Origin: Desmodus rotundus
Lineage: Eukaryota; Chordata; Mammalia; Chiroptera; Phyllostomidae
Direction: 5' to 3'
Length of the DNA stretch: 64,000 nucleotides
NCBI RefSeq assembly: GCF_022682495.2
Contig: NC_071397.1
Coordinates: forward strand, 18,114,739 to 18,178,738
Made by a program: the position numbers and the translations under genes
The notes under the pieces: generated by a model
Databases searched by the model: none
Seen by the model: the letters and a program-made list of their open reading frames with translations, nothing else
Told to the model about the DNA's origin: nothing
Part shown: piece after piece, positions 48,400 through 62,114 of the stretch
How the letters are laid out: every line of letters begins with the position of its first letter
How positions within the stretch are numbered: the first letter of the stretch is position 1

Positions 48400-49745
48400 G
48401 TTAAAATGGAACAGCCCTCCTTCTAAGCCCGGCCCGTCTACCAGTGCTTTTGATTACAGAAACAACCACTTGTTCGGGGACCTTTCTTTATCAGTTCTCC
48501 CCACTCACCTGTGTCTACCCCTCCACATCTGTCAGCCAAATTCCACCATTGACAGTACTCAAAACCTCCTATTTAAAACAAATACAACAAACAAACGTTT
48601 TGATTTAGTTAATGTCATATATCTCGCCACTTCTTCGTAGGCAAACTTCTCACATATGTTATATGTATCTACTCTTGCTGCCTCTGTCCTGTTGCTTCCC
48701 ATTGCCCCTTCAGCTTAACCCAACCAGGCTTCCCTTTTTGACCTTTTTCTGAAGTGGGTTGACCAAAGTCATAAATAACCCGGAGTCACTAGGTATTTTT
48801 TGGACATGTACCAGTGCTTGACCTTTCAGAAGTGTTCCACACAGTTGACCAATCACCCCTACTAAAAATGTTCTTCTCCCATTGGTTTTGATTTTTCTCC
48901 AAATGCCCTGGTTGTGTCTTCTCATTCTCTTTTCCTAGGGGAAAGCCTTCTAGCCAACTCTTGCAGATTAAATGCTTCAGAGCTGTCCTAGACTCTCTTC
49001 TGTCCTCACCACTGCATCTGGTGGATGAACTCATACACTCTTAAATGTCTCACAGGCTCCTTAAACTCCTTATTTCCAAGAGTAAAGTCATCCTTTCCCC
49101 CAAAACATGTTCTTCCCACAATAACCCCCTTGATAATAAATAAACCATCACTTACCCAGTTCCTTAAAGGGTAAATCTGGGACCATCATTTACCTCTTTC
49201 TTGCTACCCTGCACTCCCATGTCCACATCTGCTTAATCACCACGTCCTGTTATTACGTATCTGTAGTTTCTCTCCCACTGCTACCATTCTAGCCCAAGGC
49301 ATCACCACTTCTCACCATGTTCCACAGTATAACCAGACTGATATTTTCAAATGGGATCATGTAACTCCCCTGCGGAAAATTCAAAAGCTTTCCATTTCCT
49401 CAGGATAAGATCCCCAAACCTTGTCTGGCTTACAGTGTCTTTCAGCCACTGGATCCTTGTCTGCGTGTGATCTCTTCCTGTTCTAGCAAAACCAGTTCTC
49501 TCCAAGTGCTTCAAGTATACCAGCCTCACGGTTCTGCGTTCAGGTCTTCGTGCTTGCTCTTCCATCTGTCTGAGTGGTGTTTTCCCTCATTTTGCTTAAT
49601 GATTCCTCACTCATCCTTTGAATCTTAGCTTTCATATCACTTATTCAAGAAGTCCTTGCTTAAATTTTCATCCCAGGTTCTGTGCTTCCACAGTGCCTTC
49701 TGTTTCCCTTTCCATGGTACAATTGAACAACTCTTCACTGGGCAA
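48400..49745 (+). repeat. L2 LINE, long diverged fragment
   Basis: The left part contains 'gaagtgttccacacagttga' and 'ccaatcacccctactaaaaa', the equivalent of the L2 ORF2 segment usually read as FDTVDH. The middle has 'gatcatgtaactcccctgcg' then 'ttcaaaagctttccatttcc'; the right part has 'cagtgccttctgtttccctt'. The reading frame is destroyed. Confidence 0.6.
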
Positions 49746-49804
49746 TAAGTGACATAAATAACAAAAGCTAGCATGTACTGGTACTTAATTCTGTACCAGG
49801 TCCC

Positions 49805-50305
49805 TGTGGTAGGTAGCTTCTAAGATGACCCCAGTGATCTTTGCTTCCTGGTATTCATAACCTTATATAATCTCCTCATCGACAGTAACTTGTTTTTCAA
49901 AGTTGAGGGGATGTGATTTCTGGGGTAGATTACAAAAGATTTTGACTTCCATCTTCATAGCAGACTTTCTTCCTTGTTGACTTTGATGAAGCCCAGTGCC
50001 ATGCTGGAGATGGCCAGGCAAGGAATAGTCAGCTAGGAAAATGAAGCCCTTAGTCCAAAATCCCCCAAAGATCTGAATCCTTCCACTGCCACTGCATGAA
50101 CTTGCAAATGGAGAGCCTTCATTCCATAAGAGCCTTCAGATAAGATGTCAGCCCTGGCCAGAATCTTGATTGCAGCCTCGTGAAAGACTGTAATGCAGAG
50201 GACCTGGTCAAGCTCTGCCTGGATGCCTGACCCATAGAAACTGAGATGATAAGTGTATGTTGTTTTTGAGCTGCTAAGTTATGCAATAATAAGTAACTAA
50301 TAGAA
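49805..50305 (+). repeat. MaLR/ERVL-type LTR-like repeat
   Basis: Starts 'tgtggtaggtagcttctaag' and ends 'agctgctaagttatgcaata' then 'ataagtaactaatagaatac', the layout of an old mammalian LTR. Diverged; no retroviral coding sequence seen. The subfamily is not assigned. It abuts the L1 5' UTR fragment at about 50,310. Confidence 0.45.
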
Positions 50306-50309
50306 TACC

Positions 50310-50815
50310 CTGGGGGAAAGATGACCCCAGCTCTCGCCTTGATGCCAGACAGTTCAGTTCCTCCACTGGTCCCTTTCAAGCTACTTCCCTGGTGCTGGAG
50401 CTCAGAGGGAGAGAGTCTGAGTAAGTCCATGTGTGGGTTCTTTAAGAGGAACTGCCTGAGACTCCTGAAATTTCTTCCACTGACTCAATTCCTACTGGTT
50501 CTTGCAGCCAGAAATTGTAGGGACTTATCTTCCTGGCACTGGAACCCTGGGCTATGGAGCCTGGTGTGGGGCTGGGACCCCTCACCCCTGAGCTATCCCT
50601 CCTGATTTTTTATCCACCACACATGGATGTGGGCCAGCCTGTTGTGCATCTCCTCCCCTCCTACTAATCTGGATGGATGTGGTTTCTTTAATTTTGTAGT
50701 TGTCAGACTTCCATTTAACTCTATTTCTGATGGTTTCTGTAGTTTAGTTGTAATTTTGGTGCAGTTGTTTGAGGAGGTGAGCCGTGTTTACCTGTGCCAC
50801 CATCTTGACTGAAGT
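50310..50815 (-). repeat. L1 5' UTR fragment, antisense, second copy
   Basis: Closely similar to 15,385-15,898 and ends at the same base context, 'accatcttgactgaagt'. The minus strand therefore begins ACTTCAGTCAAGATGGTGGC, the L1 start. Only about 500 bases of 5' UTR are present before it stops against an older LTR-like repeat. Confidence 0.65.
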
Positions 50816-53800
50816 CCCTCTGGAGTGTTTCTTTGGTCACCTAGCAATGATTCTGTGAGCTGCCAGTATCCTTTCAATAGGTGTTTCCTCTCCTCTTTAG
50901 TTACTCAGTTGACTAGCTCAGGAGCTCAGCTCTTCTGCATTACAAAAAGAGAGGAACTGAGGGAGAGAAGCTGAGAGGAGGCAGCCTGGATTACCTCAGG
51001 AGAGGGAAGCATGGGCATGGTGGAGTTCTTGAGGGAGACAGGGGGCTTCCCTACATGATACAAAACTGTAGCCTGTGGAAACAGAGGAGCTAGTGAGGAA
51101 TTTCTGATGGCTGGGTGGCTGAAGGACTATAACAACTAGGTTCCTACTGATTCATTTTCACCTGTTTGCATTTCTGCACTGTAAACCCTTTCTCGGCACA
51201 AAGTTTCAGTCAAGTCTGCTGCACGTAACTGCCCTGCAGAAATGTTCTGAGTGGAAATCGATGAAGCCACCCAGGTTGGCACAGAATAGAGATGACAGGA
51301 GAGCTACAGAGGTGGGCTGTGAAAGAGAGTTCAACAAAACAGTAACTTGGAATCAGAGGTGACAGATATGACCTAAGGCCATGGGCAATTCCCTGAAATC
51401 TTGGTGAGGGCATCGAACTTCCCAGTGGCTGTCACTTAGAAAGGTCAAGCCTATTTTCTTTAAATATCCAAAAGGCTAGGAGACCTCAGCTGACATCTCG
51501 GTCATGCCAGTATTATCTCTTTGTCTTCACTCAGAATGACCGGCTCAGGCAGGGATCGTTAGTGACTCCACAAAACGAATGGGACGGGCAGAGCTAGGAG
51601 AGTCCCCGTGCCAAGAATTTTCAGATGACAGCCTGGAAGCATTGCCTTTTCAAGGTGAAACAGAGGCATGTGTTTCACTATTCAAACACACAGGTTGTAA
51701 ACAGGGAGGGCTGACTGTGATAAGACCAACCCAATGGCACAGATGTGTTTAAAGATCCCACCAAACTCTTATTTTTGGAAAATAAACAATGAGGTCAATC
51801 AATGAAGTAAAAACCTCCATGGAAACTGCAGTGAATTCTGTGAATTCATATCGTCTATGCCAACAGCATCCAGAACTGCCAATTGTGCTTGGGCTGTGCT
51901 CACCGTAGTTAAGAGGTTCTTGATGTATGAGGACACTTGCAAGCCACGTGCTCTGTTATGACATTTGAAAGGTGACAATACTATTTTGGACAAGACACAC
52001 TTGTCAAGGAGAAAGCATGTTCATTGCAAGCACTTTGAAAAGTATGATGTAGTTTTCAACACACAGAGCACGGGCCTCCAAAGGATTGTGAGAGGACAGT
52101 CACCGAATGTGGCTGTTCGGTGTCCAGCAAGAACAATCTGCATATGAAAGCGGAGGACTAACTCTCATTGGCTGTGGCACCATTGCAAAGTCAACCTTTC
52201 TAAAGTGTAGAAGCCTATTATTCGGAAGACTTGCGTTCTTGGCAAAGTGGTTGGCTTAATAAAAATTAGAGACTGGCTCATGTGATCATACTGAGTTAAA
52301 ATAATATAACCGTCTTTATAGACAGGTTTTGAAAGGTACATCTTCTCCATTGATTGCCAGCTTCTCATAGGCTCTTTTCCCGACCTCCCAGCCTCCCCTT
52401 GACCCACCCCCCTCCCAGACTGCGTTAGGTGCCCATGTTCCTATAACACCGTGGGTATAGCTCTCTCTTGGGGCACTTACCACATTATAACCTGGTTTTC
52501 TCCTCTCTGGCCTGTGAGATCCTGGAAAACAAGGTCCTTGCAGTGTCCTTTAAAAAAATTCCCCACGCACACGGTGCCTGCTGTGTGGGCGGTGCTCAGG
52601 AGCATTGTGTCACTCTCGGAATGACCCATTTGCTCGCATTAATGACACTAGCTTTGGAATTAAACAAGATTGAAACAAGATTAAACAAGACTCCAAAGAT
52701 TAGTTTCTCATCCTTCTCATTAGTTGCATGGTCAAATTACCTCAAAAAGTTAATTAAAAGACTAAAAATTCACTTTCCCTCTTTGTCCTAGATAAGCGAT
52801 GGTCCCGTTCTGTGTTGCTTGCCACACTTTCCCTTCTCCCACTCCCAGGAGTTTGTCTGAGCTCCGACTGCATTAAAATATTTCCCCTTTGCCTCACCAT
52901 AATCAAGAGCTGCTATCATTATGGAAGATTTGCAGAAGCTGAGAGGAAAGGTGTGATCCTCTTTGGTAAAGTTTCGTCAATCCTTTTTATTCCTGCTCCT
53001 TTTACTTTCTTTTTAAAGGATGCCTGCAAATCACAAAACCTTGAAATGATAGTAGCTTGTGTTTATGCAAGTCGGGATTAATTTTATGTTGTCTTAAAAT
53101 AGCTTTAAGTCGTACAAGTTATTTCTAAACAGGAAAATTTATTAAAATTATGTTCTGAAAGCCTGATGGCTGTCTATGAGTTCTCTCAGGCAATACAGTG
53201 ACTCTGTGGAAATTAGCTGGAAGGATGTGATGAGCAAAAAGCAGATATTGTAGGTTTCTTATTGTGAACTCCATGCTCTTTCTACAGAGGTGGTCCTTTC
53301 ATGTCCTTGAACGCATTTTTTCCTCTTTTTTCACATATTCCAATCAAGTGGGGTTCCAAGTGGTCAAGAAGACAGGCACAGTAAGAGGTGACCCATTGAT
53401 CAGGATGGAGGCCAACTGATGAAAACGAGGCACAAGAATCCACAACTCTATTGGTCTTAGGCTATTTAGGGTAGGGGTCCACATTTCTGGGTACCAGGTG
53501 ACTCAAAACTATTGTCCTGTGGGTGGAATTTGGCCTACCTAAGTATTTTGTTAGGCCTTTACAGTGTTTTTTTATTTTTTATTTTATTAAGCTAACATTT
53601 TAAAATAGGGGAGTTTCTATAGAAGTATATGTGTTTAGCTTTTCATGAACGAACATAGGAGCTAGCAATACTGGGCCGTGTATCTACATGGGAACCACAG
53701 CTGAAGCTGCGTGTGACTGCACCCTTTAAATAGAGCGTGCACGTGTCTCCCCACTGTTCAGTTTCCACTGCCCACAGGTGGTTTGCCCCACATCTACCCC

Positions 53801-55329
53801 CGAGGGGTTTTGCTCATTTCTATCTAGTCACTGGAGGCAACTGAGTTTGCCGTGAAGAACTTCACATCAGGGTCCATTTCCTAGTTGCCATGCCATTTTG
53901 AAATCAGAAGCAGCTTTATAAAAAGTGACTGCTCTCATTAGAAGACTGGACTAGAACCTCCTCAGGAAGCAGTTGTCTAGCAGTGCTGGTTTTTCAATAA
54001 TAAGGGATTCTCTGCAGCACCGAGAACTTCTTGCTTCTCCCTACCCTGACCCCAGAACTAGCAACTTTTTTAAATGTAAAACTCAATGTCTCCAAAAGTA
54101 TGTTCTGTGGTACCTTTGTTACAAAGGATGTTAACTTTGTTATTTAAAAAATTCGGTACTCAGAAAAATTAAAATTCAGTAGTCAGTTATATATGCATTT
54201 ATCAGCAAAGATTAATTACTGTTTTGTTTTTAGTAAAGAGCCTTTAAAACACTGTTGTGTATTACTAATCTCTAAGAGAAGGATTAATATGCACTCTTTT
54301 TTTCCTATATCTTTGAGCACAAGTCTCTTTTCACAGCACTACCCCATGATACAAGTATTCTACAGAATAACCTTGAAAAATGCAGATAGAAATTCTTAGG
54401 GATTTCTAACTTTATCATTTTGTCTTGCACTATTTCTGAAAAGTCAGTCACAAACAACGTAAAGCAACCTCCCCAAGAACACAGAGATTGTGGCTGTGAT
54501 GAAATTGGGTTGGAATCCCAGAATTCTGTCTTCCGGTAATAGCAGGATGTGTGTGACAATTTCAGAGAGTATATCATGCACTGATCACTAAATTTTTGGA
54601 AATATTCAAAGATAAATAATCTTAGTTAAATCATAGCATTGGAGGAAGAAAGTGTCAGCACCTTAAGAAAGGAACGGCAACCTTACCCATAGACTCAATG
54701 ACCACAAAATACATAACGGTCATAAAAACAGGAGGTGACAAAGAGATTAAGAGGGTAATTGATGGGGATTAGATTTATTTTCATAAAAACTGAAAGCACT
54801 GCTTCCTTTAATATTCACATTTTATATCAGAGTATAATGTATGTTATAAGTAGACCCTTTATATAAACAAGCCATACAATGGTTATAGTCTGATATCTAT
54901 CTCCTGTCAAAATTAAGTCCTAATTAATGGAAAATTGAATAGAACAAAACAAAACTTTCTAACATCATCATTAATGCATTATTAAAGACAAACTGGATAG
55001 TTAATAAGCCTCCTTTTCTGCTGAGAGTTTAATGTTAAAATATGTATGTTGTATGTATACTGAGTACGTGTGCTAATGGGGATTTCTAACTACATATGTA
55101 TATTAATATTTGGGTCTGTTTCAAGAATAATAGCATTGTTATCACCACTATCAGGTGAGGAATGTAATACAACAAAGGTAGAGAAGTTTGGAAGCTAAAA
55201 AGCATTTTTCCAAAATCTTACCCTCATATCACAGGTGTTATCAAAATGTATATTTCCTCTCAATATTTGTCCCTTGTGTTTGTTATCATTATAATCATAT
55301 TATACTTATAATTCTTTACTGTTGCTAAA
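50816..55329. other. Intergenic DNA, nothing recognised
   Basis: About 4.5 kb without recognisable genes. About 53,510-53,600 ('ggtggaatttggcctaccta') may be a decayed hAT element. Open frames of 80-107 residues have no family resemblance. Confidence 0.35.
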
Positions 55330-55560
55330 ATACATATAACATCAAATCTGTCATTTGCACCATTTGCACCATTTTTAAGTATACAGTTCAGTGCCATTCA
55401 GTACATTGACACTGTGCAACCATCACCACCGTCCTTCTCCAGAACTTTTACTTCTTCCCCAACTGCAGCTCTGTCCTCATTAATCAACAACTCCCCACCC
55501 TCCCTCCTCCCCATTGCCCCTGACAACCACCATTCTCTTCTTGCTTAATAAGTGCACTCT
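55330..55560. repeat. Probable L1 3' UTR-type fragment
   Basis: 'ttaagtatacagttcagtgc', 'gtgcaaccatcaccaccgtc' and 'gcccctgacaaccaccattc' match a segment common in old L1 3' regions. Orientation and boundaries are not decided. Confidence 0.45.
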
Positions 55561-56769
55561 TTCAAAGGTGTTCTTTGGGATAAAAATCTTTTACCTATTG
55601 GGGGTAATTCTGTTCTTAGAAGCTATATCAAATGCAAGTAATTATTTATGATTTTTGGTGATTCAATTATACTCATGTATCCAAAATGAATGAAGCTTTA
55701 TTCATTCACTTGTTCATTCATTCGACAAAAAATTATTGCATCATGTTTTTTAGCCTGGATTTCCCTGAAAGCAGAGCTTGAGACAAGTAGTTGTTTGGGG
55801 AAGTGATCCCAGAGTCAGGAGTGAGGGGCCAGACTGAAAAAGGAAAGAGAGAAAGACAGTTTGAGGATGCGTTAGGGTGTTGGCCAGCACGGTGGGCTAC
55901 TGTGCACCACCCGCCTGGACCTCCTGAGAAGCTTTCCGGAGTGGAACTCATAATTGCCCACATTGGCCATGGGCACCCCCTCCCCCCAGGCATCAACATC
56001 CTGCACTCCAGCTTGTGCGTGCTTGTGTGTTACGTGGGTTCTCCCAAGAACCCGCACCTTGGGCCAAAGAAGCACCAGGGCAGGAAGGGAGAGCTATGTG
56101 GCCTGGGCCCAGATGAGGTGCTGACAGATTGTACCTGCACAGAGTGGGTGGAAGTTTGCACAGAACTGGGGGCAGAGGAGGTGGCTCGAGCAGGGGGTGG
56201 GCTGAGAGGGTGTGATCACCAGGCACTGAACTAGGCACTGGACTGGACCCACAAGGGTGAGCAAAAGGAGCATGGAGTCCTCCTCGTGGAGCTTACAGAT
56301 GGGCGATGGAGAAAAGAACACAGGGGTTTATGCTGGAAACTCAGGACCCCAGGCTGTTATGATTCAGCCGTCCAACCACTTGAGAGTAGCTTCTGGGCAC
56401 TTGCACTAGGGAGGCAGAGGGATGACTACATAGGGGAACAGGAAGATAAAGACCCTGGCCTCATGGATCTGGCAGAGAAGGCAATAAACAATTCCTCCCA
56501 AATAACTACCATTGAGACGGGTGCTGAGAATGGGAAGTTTGCCATCTTTTGGGAGCCATAAGAGGGGTGCTGGTAAATCCAATTAATCAGGAAAGATTTG
56601 TTTAGAGAAATGACATTCATTCTGAGACCTGAAGGATAATATGCTGTAAAATAAGCATTAATCAGCTATTATGGCTCAGAGACTAGGGATACAGTATTAA
56701 TTATAACATTTTCCCTTGAAATTGCTCACAGTACAATTGTGTAGACAAATGAACGATGACTACTGCATA
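55561..56769. other. Intergenic DNA with unnamed old repeat
   Basis: About 56,215-56,480 ('ctggactggacccacaaggg' and 'gacgggtgctgagaatggga') looks like an old mammalian repeat. The 147-residue open frame at 55,791-56,234 shows no recognisable motif. Confidence 0.35.
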
Positions 56770-57293
56770 TGAGGGGGACCCCCCAAAAAACCGAAATTAT
56801 CTTCTGGAGTGTGGGCCCCTTGTAGTACAGCCTCCCCCTGCTAAGTGAGGGTTTTAGGGACCCGTCTGTATCCGTGTACCAGCTGGCATTGTTGTGAGAG
56901 GCTGCATTCAGCTTCAGTGAATTTTTTTGAAGACTCAACCCATTTGCCCATTTCCTGATGGGTAATTTACAAGTGCACCTGCCCACATTATGCTGAGTCT
57001 TCAGCAGTTCCTGACCAAAAGTTCTTGACTTTTTTAAATTTTCCTGGATGGAAAAAATCTTCAAAGGGGAATGTTTTGCCAGTGTGAAAGAGGTGAAACA
57101 AAAAACGGCAGAGGCACTAAAAAGCATCAAAGTCGACAAGTTCAAAAACTGTTTTGAGCAGTGGGAAAACCATCTCAATAGGTATATGGCATCAAATGGA
57201 GAGTACTTGGAAGGTGACTGAAGTTTAAACATGTAAGAATAAATACACAATTTTTTTATAAATAAATTCTGGGATTTTTCGGGTCCCCCCTTG
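56770..57293 (+). mobile_element. Mariner element, internally deleted, transposase C-terminus left
   Basis: Ends are inverted: left TGAGGGGGACCCCCCAAAAA, right end reverse-complemented CAAGGGGGGACCCGAAAAAT. TA flanks both sides (56,768-56,769 and 57,294-57,295). From about 57,098 the plus strand reads a mariner transposase C-terminus (KQKTAEALKSIKVDKFKNCF then EQWENHLNRYMASNGEYLEG, ending GD and a stop). The catalytic region is missing or unrecognisable, so the 524-bp copy is nonautonomous. Confidence 0.75.
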
Positions 57294-60200
57294 TAATTAG
57301 AAAAAGGCTAAGTAGAATTGGGTAAAATGGAAACACAGGGAACTGGCCTGAGAATGCTGGTGATGTTTTCATGCAGGAGATAATGTTTGGGAAGGTCCTG
57401 AAACCTTGGGGGGCCTGAGCCAGGTGAATCAGGTGAGGACACCATTAGTGAGTGTTTCTCCAATAAGCAGAGGAGACTGCAATGCATTTTTGTGGAGTCC
57501 AGGAGAATTTTAAGTTTACCTTTTACTTTTAGAATAACCTTTGTAAAGTCAATTAAACATACCCGGATTGTCTGCGTGACCCACCTTATCAACAGGCCCT
57601 CTGTACGATTTCAGGGCCTACATTTTCAAACGTGTTTCCTATCACAGGGCACCAAGAAACAGCGTTTAACTCTCTGTGGCCATGCAGGAACTCAGGCCTA
57701 GTGTGTGGAGAGAGTCAACTAATGTCTAGGTTCTGACATCGAGACAAGTAGAACATTCAGTTATCACATGAAATATTCTAATATTTAAATGTTGGGAGCT
57801 TTCCTTTTTAACATTGTCCATGTTACCAAAACAAAAATACAGGCCACAGGTTTGCAACTCCTATCTTTGGACCTGGGCCATTAATGAGGTATCCACCTAA
57901 TGGCCACATAGTTCCACTTCAGTTAGCAGGGCTTGAAGGAAATATGCTTCTTGGAAAGCCAACCCTAACATAAAAAGCTGACCAAACAGGACTGTTAGGG
58001 CCCAAGAGGAACTCAGCAGGAAGAAGAGGTGGTCTTGCCTCTGGCCTCAGATTACACAGGAGAGGCTGGCTCTGGAGAAATGTGGGCCAGGGATTGACAC
58101 CACAGGGACCCAGCAATGCTAATGCGGTGCTTGCTCTGCCTTGGAAACGTAGCTGAGCCTGGGAGTGTGGACCCAAATAGCAACCTCCTCACGGCTCCAT
58201 CAGGGCCTTCTCAAGCAGCGTGTCATCAGCATATTCTCCACTACGACACATGGCCACAGCAAAGGCAGTGATGGTGGTGGAGACTAGAATTTCCAGTTTT
58301 CTCTGCCACTTTGTAGGAGTGATGTCTTTACAAGCGATAAAACCCTTTTGATTTGGAAAATCTGGGAATTTGGATGAAGAGAAATGTAAAGAGAGAGAAA
58401 CTAGATCATAGCAGAGGCTACTCCCTACTTCCCTTAACATCTGTATTCCTTCTTTTCCTTAGTAGTAGCACTACCCAACTTTTAGGTAGGCACACTGCCA
58501 CCTAGAATAAGGTTCCTATTTCCCAGCTCCTTTGCAGCTAAGTGCATTGTGTAATGTCATTTAAAGGGCAGAGAAAACTGACTTCTTAAGAAAAATTCAA
58601 TGGTGCTGATAGTTTTATCTATTTATATTTTAAGTCAACAATCAGTGTGAAACCTCTAAGGAAATTAACTAGCTATTCTCCAAAACTAGAACAGTAGAGC
58701 AACAGAGTCAAAATTTTCTGCAGTGTGGGATTTGCAAAAATAATAGTTGAGCAGGTAATATGTCCCTTTTCCCCCCTTCTCTGAATAAAGAAGTTACTAT
58801 TTGTTTTATATCTTATCAAAAGCATTTTTAAATTATGGCACAGAATCTCCTGAAGAGGTGGGCTTATGCGCCAGAGAGACAGAGATTCTAATCAACAACG
58901 AGGGGACTTCAACAGGAGAACGGACAGGAATCATGAGATTGCAAATGGCTGTCACCGCATGTTAAGTGGCTGAAGAGCCATGACCCTTTGATAGTGTTCA
59001 CACTGTTGCAAGACACAAATTAGTAACTGTTTGGCCTGGCACCTCCTAAACAATTGCTCTAAATATAGAGCAGTAAGAAAAGCTAATACTATTCCACTCA
59101 TATGTCTTTTCCATGTTTGCCAGACCAAGTTTTAACAGACACGGTAACAATTTGAATGAATATGGGCATTCAAAATCACTCTCTACACCAATAGGACCCC
59201 CAGCCTGGCTCCCTTATCCATCTACTGATGCTTGTTCTGACACATGTTTCAAGGGTAATCGCAACTGTGTTGATGGGAAATAGCACTTCCATGAAATACA
59301 TCTGCATGGCTGGCTTCCTCCTGATGGCTTACCCTCCTACATATAATATTCCCACGTATAGTAGCAACTGGGGCCACAGTTGGTCAATTAATTGCAAAGT
59401 CACTTCAAGGTGTAACAGGAGCAGCTTCTGTCTCATTTGGAAGGAGGTATAAGAACAAAATATAAACTCAAGAGCCAAAAACTTGCTCTTGTGACCCTTA
59501 GAAGTAATTTAAGATGGAGCTAGGAGGTTGCAAAGAAGGCTAGAGATCAGAGACAGGATTTGTATGGAGAAAGTTCTTGGAGAGCCATGGCATTTCCCAC
59601 CTTTATTTCCGTTGGTGGAGAGGTGTGGTTTGACCCTGCCCAACCCAAGTGAGAAAGGCTTTGAGGAGGTCACTTGAGGAGCTTGGTCTGGGTCCTCTGG
59701 AATCCAGTGGCCTCGTGTCTGGACTCTGAGGATGGCTGTTCAGGTTGCACACTGCATACCTCTAGAGGGTGACATTCAGGTTGACAACAATGTTTACTGT
59801 CTGAACAACTGTACTTGGGGACCCTGGGTGTCTGACTCTCAAACAGGCAATTGACTGTGGCCAGACCTGCAGTTACATAATGGCTGCGGAGCAATGGGAC
59901 AGGGAGTCAAGGGTGTTTCTGGTGGCTGTATGGGTTCATGAGAAAGAGCCCTCTTAAGAAGAACTTCCTCTCAAACGGGCCTTCTAGAGGGCTCCTTAAG
60001 CTGGAAGACTGAGGGTTAAGCATTGGCAGTGAAAGTGAACAGGGAGAGGAGTAATTGCCCTCGTCCAATGGAGCTTGAAGTGGGGATTCTCAGTGGGGAA
60101 ACGTAGCTCATGAGAGAGTCAACCCGGAACACTCACCAAGTCCAATGAGCAGCGACGCCAGATCACAGAGGAGCCATCCGTGGAAGACTGTGCCCTTTGT

Positions 60201-61295
60201 CCTGACCCCCTGGCCCTGGGCCCAACCCTGGAGGGGTCGGAGAGGCAGCTAGTGAGGGCAGGTGTTGGGACAGGAAAGATGCCAACCTGCTCTTAGGGCC
60301 CCTGAGCCTCTGACTCCCCAGACCCCACCCGGGCTCCTTGGCCTGAATCAGGCCTCAGCTCAGGAAAGTGGGGGAAATTGGAATTTGTTTATTATGCTAC
60401 ATGGAACATTTTAATTACTAAAGCAAGACTTCCTTAAGACCAAGGTGAGCTCAGGCCATTTCACACTGAAGAGTGACTGGGGGAGCCGTTTGAGACTTCA
60501 CAGAGGGGCAGGGAAGGAATTGGCCCATTCAATGGGTGCAAATGAGGAGAGGTTGAAGGGAAGACGATCAAGCTTCTCTCTGTGCCCAGTGAGCGCCCAG
60601 CCTTCGGTGACCAGACCACGTGGGGAATCTGCAAAAGAAATACCTATCCATACCTGAAACATTTTACTTTGACCTGACACATGTAAACGTACGCTCATCC
60701 CCAATCTTTCGGTGTAGAGCCACGGCCTTCTGTGTGAGCCAGGCGAACGGGTCTGTCTTAGACTCATCCACAAAACATCAACCACGAGTTCCAATTTGGG
60801 TTTTCTCGCACTGGAGTAAAAATGTTAAGGAACTTGCAAAGCAAACTGAATATAGTTGTAAATGTACATGCTTTCTTTTTTTCTTGTGTTTTACAGTTGT
60901 TTCACCCACACCTATTTTTAGAAACTTGCATTTATCACATTCTCTCACAGAATTCAATTTAGCATTTCATACAAATAACTTTCTTTTTGTGCTCCTATTT
61001 CATTGGTTTACATAATATTTGATTAAGTTATGTAATTCAGTAACAAGTACAACTACTACTGTCATAAACAGATGTGGGAACACACCCAGCTGGGTAAACA
61101 CACAGTTGGACTTGGGGGGCCAAAGCCCCTGGGCGTACTGGAGAGTAGCCACTACCTGGGCCTTTGAGATAACAAACATCTGTCAGTCTGTATGTCTCTC
61201 AGAGAGAATGGAGAGCACAGGATTCTCTGGTGATCGGTAGGTGGAGGCCAATCAAGTGAGTCTCCACTTTTGAGGTGTAAAGTTCGAAGTAGCCA
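57294..61295. other. Intergenic DNA, nothing recognised
   Basis: About 4 kb of mixed-composition sequence. No splice-bounded coding sequence, RNA gene or clear repeat was recognised. Confidence 0.35.
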
Positions 61296-61299
61296 GCGT

Positions 61300-61452
61300 G
61301 AAAAAGCTATCACTTATTGAGTACCTACTACATGTCAGGTGGGACACTGTGCACTACACACGCGGAAGCTCAGTTAGCTTTCACAGATACTTCTCCCCGC
61401 GTCACAGTTGGGCAAAGCAGAGGTTAATTTACTCTAGGTCAGTAAGTGAAGT
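61300..61452 (-). repeat. MIR SINE fragment
   Basis: Antisense MIR: 'gctatcacttattgagtacc', 'tactacatgtcaggtgggac', 'cgtcacagttgggcaaagca' and 'taggtcagtaagtgaagtag'. Confidence 0.6.
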
Positions 61453-61454
61453 AG

Positions 61455-61645
61455 TGCTTCTCAGTCTCTAATGTGCAAATGAATCACATGGGGGATACGA
61501 TTTAAAAGGCATATTTTGATGGAATGGGTCTGCAGTGGGGCCTGAGATTCTGAATTCTAACAAGCTCTCTGATGCTGATAAGGCCTCCTCCCCCAGGGAA
61601 TCTGACTTGTTCTGAGATGGAGCCCAGGCATTGCTGTTTGCTAAA
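61455..61645 (+). repeat. MER5-type hAT-Charlie MITE
   Basis: 'gtgcttctcagtctctaatg', 'tgcaaatgaatcacatgggg', 'gtggggcctgagattctgaa' and 'ttctaacaagctctctgatg' follow the MER5A/B order. It directly adjoins the MIR on its left. Confidence 0.7.
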
Positions 61646-61749
61646 CGTTCTCCATGGATCTTTTATAAACCGAGGACAGACAGTGGGTAGCTTGGTCCCC
61701 AGTGAGGGCAGGAAAGTTGAGAAGTGGACTGATGTATAGATACTTAGTT

Positions 61750-61968
61750 GTATTTTTTTTAAATCCTCACCTGAGGACATTTTTTCATTGCTTGTAGAGA
61801 GAGGAAGAAGGAGAGGAGGGGAGAGAGAGAAGCATTGAACATCGATTGGTTGCCTCCTGTAACCATCCAGGCTAGGGACCAAACCCGCAACGTAGGTATG
61901 TGCCCTGACTGGGAATCGAACCTGCAACTGGATGCCACTCCAACCAATTGAGTCACACTGGCCAGGAC
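61750..61968 (-). mobile_element. Ves-type bat SINE with target duplication
   Basis: Poly(T) start, then the GA-rich complement of the CT run. 'agcattgaacatcgattggt' and 'tgccctgactgggaatcgaa' (box B complement) follow, and it ends 'cacactggccagga'. It is flanked by TAGATACTTAGTT (61,737-61,749) and TAGATACTTAATT (61,969-61,981), a 13-bp target-site duplication with one mismatch, as made by LINE-driven insertion. Confidence 0.9.
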
Positions 61969-62114
61969 TAGATACTTAATTCTGAATACTTAAGCTAAAA
62001 CAAATGTTTTAAAGACACTGGACTAATACAATTTAAGATGATATAGAAGTTCATAAAATAAAAGGTAAAAATCTTCCATTCTTCTCATGTTATGAAGAAT
62101 TTTAAAAAATCAGG

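Noticed and set aside
55791..56234. 147-residue plus-strand frame
   Set aside because: No recognised motif, no splice context, partly within old repeat-like sequence.
61502..61927. 141-residue minus-strand frame
   Set aside because: It consists largely of the Ves SINE and MER5 sequence.
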